Positions 18,015 to 25,282 of a stretch of 37,842 bases of DNA are shown piece by piece. The position numbers and the translations under genes are program-made. Position 1 is the first letter of the stretch; each line of letters opens with the position of its first letter. This stretch comes from Gammaproteobacteria bacterium (GTDB lineage: Bacteria; Pseudomonadota; Gammaproteobacteria; Steroidobacterales; Woeseiaceae). The stretch is from assembly GCA_029864095.1 (NCBI GenBank), contig JAOTUB010000022.1, forward strand, positions 1 to 37,842, written 5' to 3'. Below the pieces are notes generated by a model. It saw only the letters and a list, made by a program, of their open reading frames with translations, ran no database searches and was not told where the DNA came from.

Positions 18015-21013
18015 CGAACAAAGCTCTGACATCCCGAATCCGAAACCTGGTTTTGACATCGCTCGGTGTATTTGGGCTGCTTGCCTCCGGCGGCGCCCCG
18101 GCACAGTCGGTATTCGACCACTTCAGCACTGGCTTTGAGCTCGACGGCGGACATGAAAACCTGACCTGCGAAGGCTGCCACGTCGGCGGCTCCTTCGGCC
18201 CGACTGATTCAGCGTGCAGCAGCTGCCATTCGCAAAGTGGCCTCGTACGGGCATCGTCGAAACCGGCCAGCCACGTTGCGACAACGGGTCAATGCTCCGA
18301 CTGTCACATTACGGCGAACTGGACCGTAATTACATTTGTCGACCACTCGTCCCTGACTGGCAGCTGCATCAGTTGCCACGATGGCGCCCAGGCGACCGGC
18401 AAAACACCGAATCACATTTCGTCGGGCGATCAGTGCGACGACTGTCACACGACGGCAGCGTGGCTGCCGGCAAACTTCGATCACTCGGGTATCGCCGGCA
18501 ACTGTGCAAGCTGCCACAACGGCGTCACGGCCACCGGCAAGAGTCCCGCACACATTCAAACGAGCAGCGTCTGTGAGGACTGCCACAACACAGCAACGTT
18601 TCAGCCGGCAGTCACAGTCGACCACACGCAGGTCCTGGGCGCTTGCGGTTCCTGCCACGACGGCGTCACGGCGACCGGCAAGCATCCAACGCATATCACG
18701 AGCGGCAACAACTGCGATGACTGCCATGCGACAACAGGGTGGCTGCCGGCAAACTTCGACCACGTAAACATCACGGGCAACTGCGTTAGCTGCCATAACG
18801 GCACCGAAGCCACCGGCAAGACGCCGAATCACATACAGACGAGCAACGTCTGCGAAGACTGCCACAACCCGAACGTGTGGACGCCGACGTTCAGTGTCGA
18901 CCATACCCAGGTGATTGGCACCTGCGGCTCCTGCCATGACGGCGTCACGGCAATCGGCAAACACCCGACGCACATTTCGAGCGGCAACAATTGTGAAGAT
19001 TGTCATGCGACCGCTGGCTGGCTGCCCGCGAATTTCAATCACACGAACATCACAAACAATTGTAGCAATTGTCACAACGGCACGGACGCTACGGGCAAGC
19101 CTCAGTCGCACATCCAGACGAGCAACGTCTGTGAAGACTGCCACAGCACCACCGTATTTGCGCCGGTCAACACCGTGGATCACACACAGGTCATCGGTGC
19201 CTGCGGCTCATGCCACGACGGCGTCACGGCAACCGGCAAGAACCCGACCCACATCACGAGCGGCAATACCTGCGACGACTGTCATGCGACGACAGCGTGG
19301 CTGCCCGCGAATTTCGATCATGTCAATATCACGGGCAACTGCATCGACTGCCACAACGGGGTGGATGCGACGGGCAAAACGCCAACGCATATTCAGACCA
19401 GCAACGTCTGCGAAGACTGCCACACCACCAATGTGTTTATGCCCGTATTTACCGTTGACCACACGCAAGTCATCGGCGTCTGCAGTTCCTGTCATGACGG
19501 CGTCACGGCCACTGGCAAGCACCCGACGCACATTTCGAGCGGCAATACCTGTGATGATTGCCACACCACGATTGCCTGGCGGCCGGCAACCTTCGACCAC
19601 ATCGGCATTTCGGGCAACTGTGTCAGTTGCCACAATGGCACCGAAGCGACCGGCAAGACGCTGACACACATACAGACCACCAATGTCTGTGAGGACTGCC
19701 ACAACACGACGGTGTGGATGCCTGCAATCACTGTCGATCACACACAGGTCATCGGCGCTTGCGGTTCCTGTCATGACGGCATCACGGCGACTGGCAAGCA
19801 CCCGACGCACATTACGAGTGGTAACACCTGCGATGACTGTCACTCAACCACAGGCTGGCTGCCCGCGAACTTCGACCATGTCAACATCACGGGCAACTGC
19901 TTCAGCTGCCACAACGGCACCGAAGCGACAGGCAAAGGCCCGACGCACGTGCAGACGACGAACGTCTGCGAGGATTGCCATACCAGCAATGTGTGGGCGC
20001 CTGTGTTTACCGTCGACCACACGCAGGTGCTGGGCGCCTGCGGCTCCTGTCATGACGGTGTCACCGCGACCGGCAAACACCCGACACACATCAGCAGTGG
20101 CATTAACTGTGACGACTGCCACTCGACGACAGGCTGGTTGCCCGCCAACTTCGACCACGTGAACATCACCGGCAATTGCTTCAGCTGTCATAACGGCGTG
20201 GATGCCACAGGCAAGGACCCGACGCATATTCAGACCAGCACCGTTTGCGAAGACTGCCATAACTCGAACGTATGGGTGCCGGTATTTACTGTCGACCATA
20301 CCCAGGTCATCGGTGCCTGCGGTTCCTGTCATGACGGCGTCACAGCAACCGGCAAACACCCGACTCACGTCACGAGCGGCAACAACTGTGACGACTGCCA
20401 CACGACGATCGCCTGGACACCCGCGAACTTCGACCACGTCAATATCGTGGACAATTGCTTTAGCTGTCACAACGGCACGCAAGCAACGGGCAAGGGCCCG
20501 CTGCATGTTCTGACGACCAACGTGTGCGAAGACTGCCACAGCCCGACCGTGTGGGTGCCTGTGACGACAGTAGATCATAACCAGGTCCTCGGATCCTGTT
20601 CGTCCTGTCACAACGGCACGACAGCAACGGGCCAGAATTCAGGTCACTTCAACACCGGGCAGGACTGCGGCCTGTGCCACGACCCGATCGCCTGGACACC
20701 GGCCGACTATCGTCATACAGGCCTGCCGTATGAGCCGCAGGATCACCGCGCCAATCTGGCGTGTACCGCATGCCATCAGTCGAATTCGGAGATCGTCAAC
20801 TGGCGGTTCCCGGCATTCCAGCCTGACTGTGCGGGTTGTCATGCCGGCGACTACAGATCGGGGCCGCACAAGAAGTATGGCGATACCAATTATACGGCCA
20901 GCGAGTTGCGCGACTGCTCGGGCGCCTGCCATGTCTATACGAATTCTTCGATGACGACGATTCAGAACAGACGGAGCGGTCCCGAGCATCGCATCTCCGG
21001 TGGTGATTTTTGA
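18011..21013 (+). CDS. Giant tandem-repeat cytochrome: 39 CXXCH plus one CX3CH
   Basis: Exported cytochrome of exactly 1000 residues. It starts at an ATG overlapping the 21-haem cytochrome stop (ATGA) with GAGG upstream; the signal peptide is about 1-32 (LASGGAPAQ). I count 39 CXXCH motifs and a final CSGACH (CX3CH), so up to 40 haems. Eight complete units of 93 residues (279 bases each) and part of a ninth run from residue 95 on, each with the motif order CxDCH, CGSCH, CDDCH, CxSCH and four non-motif histidines (VDH, THI, FDH, HIQ), enough for bis-His ligation of all four haems. The flanks differ: two haems in front, of the type found in the 21-haem protein, and a non-repeated tail with three. 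No anchor is seen. A long linear haem wire, periplasm-spanning or extracellular, is the natural inference. Partner and acceptor are unknown. Confidence 0.94.
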   Translation: MTNKALTSRIRNLVLTSLGVFGLLASGGAPAQSVFDHFSTGFELDGGHENLTCEGCHVGGSFGPTDSACSSCHSQSGLVRASSKPASHVATTGQCSDCHITANWTVITFVDHSSLTGSCISCHDGAQATGKTPNHISSGDQCDDCHTTAAWLPANFDHSGIAGNCASCHNGVTATGKSPAHIQTSSVCEDCHNTATFQPAVTVDHTQVLGACGSCHDGVTATGKHPTHITSGNNCDDCHATTGWLPANFDHVNITGNCVSCHNGTEATGKTPNHIQTSNVCEDCHNPNVWTPTFSVDHTQVIGTCGSCHDGVTAIGKHPTHISSGNNCEDCHATAGWLPANFNHTNITNNCSNCHNGTDATGKPQSHIQTSNVCEDCHSTTVFAPVNTVDHTQVIGACGSCHDGVTATGKNPTHITSGNTCDDCHATTAWLPANFDHVNITGNCIDCHNGVDATGKTPTHIQTSNVCEDCHTTNVFMPVFTVDHTQVIGVCSSCHDGVTATGKHPTHISSGNTCDDCHTTIAWRPATFDHIGISGNCVSCHNGTEATGKTLTHIQTTNVCEDCHNTTVWMPAITVDHTQVIGACGSCHDGITATGKHPTHITSGNTCDDCHSTTGWLPANFDHVNITGNCFSCHNGTEATGKGPTHVQTTNVCEDCHTSNVWAPVFTVDHTQVLGACGSCHDGVTATGKHPTHISSGINCDDCHSTTGWLPANFDHVNITGNCFSCHNGVDATGKDPTHIQTSTVCEDCHNSNVWVPVFTVDHTQVIGACGSCHDGVTATGKHPTHVTSGNNCDDCHTTIAWTPANFDHVNIVDNCFSCHNGTQATGKGPLHVLTTNVCEDCHSPTVWVPVTTVDHNQVLGSCSSCHNGTTATGQNSGHFNTGQDCGLCHDPIAWTPADYRHTGLPYEPQDHRANLACTACHQSNSEIVNWRFPAFQPDCAGCHAGDYRSGPHKKYGDTNYTASELRDCSGACHVYTNSSMTTIQNRRSGPEHRISGGDF
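18293..20716 (+). repeat. 279-bp in-register tandem repeat, eight full units plus a partial ninth
   Basis: The Cys codon opening each unit falls at 18293, 18572, 18851 and so on to 20525, that is exact steps of 279 bases (20525 minus 18572 is 1953, or 7 x 279) with no insertion or deletion. The register also holds through the partial ninth unit to about 20716. Each unit splits into two related halves of 47 and 46 residues. Units differ at many synonymous and some non-synonymous positions, so they are not a simple recent amplification or an obvious assembly stutter. Confidence 0.92.
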
Positions 21014-23454
21014 CCGGTATCAAACGACAATTTCATCGTTGGACTACCGCCACCGGTGTCGTTTTTCTGTCTGCGGCGGTGTCGGCTGGACCCGGGTTCA
21101 TCGACAGCTCCAGGGTCTCCGGCGATGCGTCCGGTGCAAAAATCGAAGTCGCGTTCAACTGCAAAGCGCAGTACCTGCGGCACGAGCCGGAGGGCGGTGG
21201 CGATCATCTGCGCATCTACCTCGATCCGACCAGCATCTGCAACGGCGTGTCCCCACTCGTCGCCAATTCGCGCTCAATATTGCGCCCGCTCAATGCCGAC
21301 CTGGCGCAACTGGCTGACCTGGAGTACGAAGGTAACTCAGCCGCGGAACCAGTGCTGACCTTCCATTTCACCCGGCCGGTCACATTCACCGTGGACGCAT
21401 CGAATGTCGCTTTCAATATTGTCGTCAATGTACAGGCGTCGGCAGGGCAAACCGCGCCGCCACAAACCAAACCGGATGTAGAACATCGGCAAGTCGCGCG
21501 GCCGAAACCCGAATCGCCGGAATATGTGATCAACCTCGCGTCCTTTCAGAGAATACCGACCACTGCCGATGCGCTCGGCCTGCAACCGGCAGCAAATCAG
21601 CGCATCGTCTATTCGGAAGCGGAGGTAGGTGGTGCCACCTGGTATCGCCTGCAGCTCGGCAATTTCGATGACGCGGACGCCGCCCTGAGTACCCTCGAAG
21701 AACTCAAACCGGACTTTCCGGGCGCCTGGATAGACAAATTTGATGCAGGCGGCGCATCAACCGAATTGTTCGTCAGTACCGAAGACGCGGAGATCGACGT
21801 GGTCGGTCAGCCTGCCAGCTCGGGTGATTCGAAAGTCGACGCACTGATGGACGAGGCCCGTAAACTGATGGTGGCCGGCGATGTTGCACGTGCCATTCAG
21901 GTTTACACGAAAGTCCTGCAGCTGCCGAATCATTCACGTAAACCCGAAGCGCAGGAATATCTCGCTCTGGCGCGGGAGAAAAAAGGGCAGATGGCGCACG
22001 CGAAAGCCGAGTACGAGCGCTACCTTGCGCTGTATCCGAACACCGAAGGTGCCGGCCGCGTGAGTCAGCGACTCGCCGCGATCCTCGCAACCGGCCGGCA
22101 GCTCAATGGCTCTGTCGGCACAATCAATGCCGGCGGCAGCAAACAGCGTATCGAACCCAGTAAGTGGAAAATGCAGAGCTACGTCTCGCAATACTACCGA
22201 CGTGACTCCAACCAACAGAACGATGAGAACGAGATCGTGAGCCAGTCGGCGCTCTACTCCGATGTAAATTTCGACGCACGGCGACGCGGCGAGCGCTTCG
22301 ACTTCAGCAGCCGACTGTCGGCCGGCTACCGCAACGACTTTCTCGATGAAGGCGAGGGGACCGGCAACCAGGCGCGGGTATCCTATGCATATGCCGACCT
22401 GGCAGACGCCAAATCCGGCTTGCGTGGGCGCATTGGCCGCCAGACCAGGAACACAGGCGGTGTTTTGGGGCGCTTCGACGGACTCAATCTCAGCTATAAG
22501 GCGACCGAACGTATTCTGGTCGACGCGGTTTTCGGCAAGCCCGCGTATTCGGCCACTGACGGAGTGGATTCCGAACGCTCTTTTTATGGTGCGAGCGTGA
22601 ACTACGGCCCGATCCTCGGCGAGCTCGAGCTCGGGGCTTTTTTCATTCAGCAGGACATCGAAGGCGTTGATGACCGTCAGGCGGTCGGCGCCGAGTTCCG
22701 TTATTTCGGGGAGAACCAGAGTGTCTGGGGGCTAGTCGATTACGACACGCTTTACGATGAGCTGGGCAGTGCCTTTTTGCAGGCGAACTGGCGCTTCGCC
22801 AACCGTTTGTCACTGTATGGATCCTACGACCGCCGCCATAGCCCGTTTCTGAGCACTGGCAACGGCCTGATCGGCCAGCCAGTCGAAACGTTTTCGGACC
22901 TACTCGAGATATATCCCGAGGAAGAAATACGCCAGTTCAGTATTGACCGCAGCCCCCTCAGTACGACCTACACCCTCGGCATGTCACATTCGCTGTCACC
23001 CAAAGTGCAAATCAATGCCGATATCAACGAGACGTCGGTTGACGCAACGCCGGAGTCAGGCGGTGTGCCGGGGATGCCAGCGACGACATTCAGGTATTTC
23101 GCGACGAGCATCGTGGCCAGCAGCTTGCTCAAAGAAGGCGACGTGTCGATATTTGGCATTCGCTATTCCGACTCCGATACGTCCAGGGTCATGACCCTGA
23201 CGCTAGATAGCCGCTTCCCGTTTGGCAAGACATGGCGAGTCAATCCACGACTGCGCGTCGATAGGCGCGAAGGTCTGGCTGATTCGAGTTACGAATGGCT
23301 TTACACGCCCGGCATTCGAATTCAGTATCGTCGCAGTCAGCGTTTCCGTGTTGAGCTCGAAGCCGGCAAGCAGTTCGCGCAGCGAGAATCGGTCGCTGCT
23401 GATTCAGACCGGGAATCATTTTTCTTCAATATCGGATATCAGGTGTTCTTCTGA
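21010..23454 (+). CDS. Outer-membrane beta-barrel protein with AMIN-like, SPOR-like and TPR domains
   Basis: Protein of 814 residues in the multihaem operon. It starts at TTG (21010), overlapping the previous stop (TTGA); the signal peptide is about 1-26 (LSAAVSA). An AMIN-like beta domain (about 27-142, with Cys51 and Cys77 able to form a disulfide) is followed by a SPOR-like repeat (about 171-245) and TPRs (276-357, DVARAIQVYTKVLQLPN). From about 385 to the end, alternating amphipathic strands rich in Tyr, Arg and Asp finish with NIGYQVFF, the terminal Phe typical of outer-membrane barrels. I infer the outer-membrane element of an electron conduit, with periplasmic domains docking to peptidoglycan or the cytochromes. 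No CXXCH is present. It could instead be a secretion or assembly porin for the giant cytochrome. Confidence 0.82.
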   Translation: MTGIKRQFHRWTTATGVVFLSAAVSAGPGFIDSSRVSGDASGAKIEVAFNCKAQYLRHEPEGGGDHLRIYLDPTSICNGVSPLVANSRSILRPLNADLAQLADLEYEGNSAAEPVLTFHFTRPVTFTVDASNVAFNIVVNVQASAGQTAPPQTKPDVEHRQVARPKPESPEYVINLASFQRIPTTADALGLQPAANQRIVYSEAEVGGATWYRLQLGNFDDADAALSTLEELKPDFPGAWIDKFDAGGASTELFVSTEDAEIDVVGQPASSGDSKVDALMDEARKLMVAGDVARAIQVYTKVLQLPNHSRKPEAQEYLALAREKKGQMAHAKAEYERYLALYPNTEGAGRVSQRLAAILATGRQLNGSVGTINAGGSKQRIEPSKWKMQSYVSQYYRRDSNQQNDENEIVSQSALYSDVNFDARRRGERFDFSSRLSAGYRNDFLDEGEGTGNQARVSYAYADLADAKSGLRGRIGRQTRNTGGVLGRFDGLNLSYKATERILVDAVFGKPAYSATDGVDSERSFYGASVNYGPILGELELGAFFIQQDIEGVDDRQAVGAEFRYFGENQSVWGLVDYDTLYDELGSAFLQANWRFANRLSLYGSYDRRHSPFLSTGNGLIGQPVETFSDLLEIYPEEEIRQFSIDRSPLSTTYTLGMSHSLSPKVQINADINETSVDATPESGGVPGMPATTFRYFATSIVASSLLKEGDVSIFGIRYSDSDTSRVMTLTLDSRFPFGKTWRVNPRLRVDRREGLADSSYEWLYTPGIRIQYRRSQRFRVELEAGKQFAQRESVAADSDRESFFFNIGYQVFF

Positions 23455-24053
23455 TGACAAAACCGAAATTGACTTCGGAGCTTTGCAAAGTGCTGTCCAC
23501 GGCAGTTGCCTTCCTGCTGCTGGCATCCTGCTCCTCGAGCGGTTCGTTGCTGCCCAGCAAATTGGATCCGCTAACTGCCGTGACGATCACATATAGCAAA
23601 GCGCCGCTCGTCTTCTACCGCAACGAATCGGGACGCGCCGCCCATGCGCGCGACTATGTTCACCTGGGCCCGCTCGAGGTGAACCGTTCCGGAACCTACA
23701 GTTATTACCTCTGGCTTGGTATCTGGAACACGATGCAGGATGCCAGGGGCGATGAGCCCCGCGACGGCTTCGATGCCATTGTCGTATTTGCGGACGGAGA
23801 ACCGCTGCCCCTTGAGATCGCGGGCTGGACGCCGGCAGCGATCGGGGCCAGCGAGCATGCTTACATGAAGCCGGTTGCATCGGCCGCAGACGCTTATTAC
23901 GCGGTTACGGTGGATCAGCTGCGAATGATCGCGGAGGCCACGGACCTGCGGGTTCAGTCAACCGGACCGCAAGGGAAATCGTACGAGCCCTGGGACAGCC
24001 AGGCCAGTGCAAAAGCCAGCCTAACAGCGTTTCTCAGCGCCTCGGTTTACTAG
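23454..24053 (+). CDS. Uncharacterised lipoprotein of the multihaem operon
   Basis: I do not recognise the family. The protein is 199 residues. The signal peptide has lipobox LLASC at about 22-26, followed by a Ser/Gly linker, so the mature protein should be lipid-anchored. Ser at +2 favours the outer membrane. The globular part has alternating beta-type sequence (AVTITYSKAPLVFYR, YSYYLWLGIW, DGFDAIVVFADGEPLPL) and no Cys or haem motif. The start ATG overlaps the barrel gene stop by one base (TGATG), so it is the last coupled gene of the operon. An accessory role at the outer-membrane conduit, such as barrel assembly or plugging, is inference from position only. Confidence 0.75.
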   Translation: MTKPKLTSELCKVLSTAVAFLLLASCSSSGSLLPSKLDPLTAVTITYSKAPLVFYRNESGRAAHARDYVHLGPLEVNRSGTYSYYLWLGIWNTMQDARGDEPRDGFDAIVVFADGEPLPLEIAGWTPAAIGASEHAYMKPVASAADAYYAVTVDQLRMIAEATDLRVQSTGPQGKSYEPWDSQASAKASLTAFLSASVY

Positions 24054-24073
24054 CGCCAGGAAGGCCCCCGCAT

Positions 24074-25150
24074 TCAGAGCTTACCGAGTTCGTCGGCTGC
24101 CAGCCCTGCAATCCCCAACGACTCCGGCGTGCGCAACGCCTCACCCGCGTAATCGCGATGCATCAGCACCGAGGTGACTTGAATAATCGCATTCATGGTT
24201 GGCGTTTCGACCCCGACCTGTTTCGCAAGATTGGACATGAAAACCAGGCCGTAGCCGACGTCCTCATTGAGATAACGGTGATCCAGCTGCGGCTGTGCGC
24301 CGATGCCCAGGAAGCCCGGCGCTTTGCGGTAGCCGGCGCCATAGTTGGCGGCCAGCATGTAGCCCTGGCGCAGGCCCATCTCCGGATCGGGAAGAATCGT
24401 GAGGCCCAGTTTCCTGCCGATAGCGATCCGCTCGTTATCCAGCGCTTCGATCAGGCGGCCCGTGGCATCGCTGACCCCTTCCTCATAAAACAGGAAATCC
24501 ACGCCTGCCGTATCGATGCGTGCCGCGTTAGCGAGCGTAACGGCAGGATGAATAATCGGGTTCGCATTCTGCAGACTGGTCTGCATAACGCTTTGTGCCG
24601 GCTCCATGCTCGGATACACGTCAGCAATGAGTTTCAATATGTCATCAGTGTGGCTGCCCGGCAGAGCCGCCAGCAGATTACCGGCCTTGAGTTTCAGAAA
24701 CACGTGGACGCGACCGGGCTCGGTCAGGCGCACCGCATAGTGCAGCGTTGAGGTCTCCGCAACGCGAATGGATGCGTCATCGACGGCCAGCCCGGCAGCA
24801 CGCTTGAACGCCAGCGCGCCGCCGCAGGAACTCGGGGTTACGATGACGGTTTGGCCCGAACTGAGTTTGCCGGCTACCGCCTCGCCGAAGGGCCCGGTGC
24901 TGTAAGCAGGACCAACCACGTAGACGAGTTCGGCGCCCTGCAGCGCTTCGTCGATGTCATGGCCCGCATAGGCTATGTCGCCAAACCCGGAGATATCGCC
25001 TTCGGCGTTGATGCCGCCCTGATCGGCGACCGTCGCGATGTTGTCGGGAAACTGTGCAAAGTCGAACAGCCTGACTTCATGTCTGTGCAAGGCACAGTCG
25101 AACGCCATCGCCGTGCCGCCAGCCCCTGCTCCCAATACCGTTATCTTCAT
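24074..25150 (-). CDS. Octopine/opine dehydrogenase-family oxidoreductase
   Basis: NAD(P)H-dependent enzyme of 358 residues. The family reductively condenses an amino acid with a 2-oxo acid or acts on related 2-oxo/hydroxy acids. The N-terminal Rossmann fold is MKITVLGAGAGGTAMAFDC. The C-terminal helical domain has NPIIHPAVTLANAARID at about 205, where the His of the family's catalytic NxxxHP motif sits. The start at 25150 is chosen because GGAG lies 7 bases upstream and the glycine-rich loop is at the normal distance; the frame stays open 10 codons further. It converges on the multihaem operon with a 20-base gap and is divergent from ydbH. Substrate unknown. Confidence 0.88.
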   Translation of the reverse strand: MKITVLGAGAGGTAMAFDCALHRHEVRLFDFAQFPDNIATVADQGGINAEGDISGFGDIAYAGHDIDEALQGAELVYVVGPAYSTGPFGEAVAGKLSSGQTVIVTPSSCGGALAFKRAAGLAVDDASIRVAETSTLHYAVRLTEPGRVHVFLKLKAGNLLAALPGSHTDDILKLIADVYPSMEPAQSVMQTSLQNANPIIHPAVTLANAARIDTAGVDFLFYEEGVSDATGRLIEALDNERIAIGRKLGLTILPDPEMGLRQGYMLAANYGAGYRKAPGFLGIGAQPQLDHRYLNEDVGYGLVFMSNLAKQVGVETPTMNAIIQVTSVLMHRDYAGEALRTPESLGIAGLAADELGKL

Positions 25151-25282
25151 TCCCGACTCCAGGTGTTTTGTGGCTTGCAATGCGCTCGATCCCGCTTTTT
25201 ATTGCTTGCAAGCATGATAACCGGTCAAATGTTACAAGGGTGCATTCAATCCTTACATACGTAGTTCAAACGGTAATCTGAC
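25151..25282. promoter_or_regulatory. Divergent promoter region between opine-dehydrogenase gene and ydbH
   Basis: The 132-base gap should carry promoters for both genes. It contains a perfect 12-base palindrome TGCTTGCAAGCA at 25203-25214, and a related half site GCTTGCAATGC near 25173. A palindrome of this length is expected several times by chance in 38 kb, so a regulator site is only a possibility. Confidence 0.3.

Noticed and set aside
16485-19843. Long open frames on the minus strand opposite the cytochrome genes (for example 16485-17462, 18209-19183, 19208-19843), rich in Val, Arg and Ala.
   Set aside because: They are antisense shadows of repetitive, GC-rich CXXCH coding sequence. 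They lack ribosome sites and signal features, and their composition simply mirrors the cytochrome codons.
18293-20716. Regular repeats considered as a CRISPR array or non-coding satellite.
   Set aside because: The period is 279 bases, the repeats are continuous coding sequence with CXXCH motifs, and there are no unique spacers.
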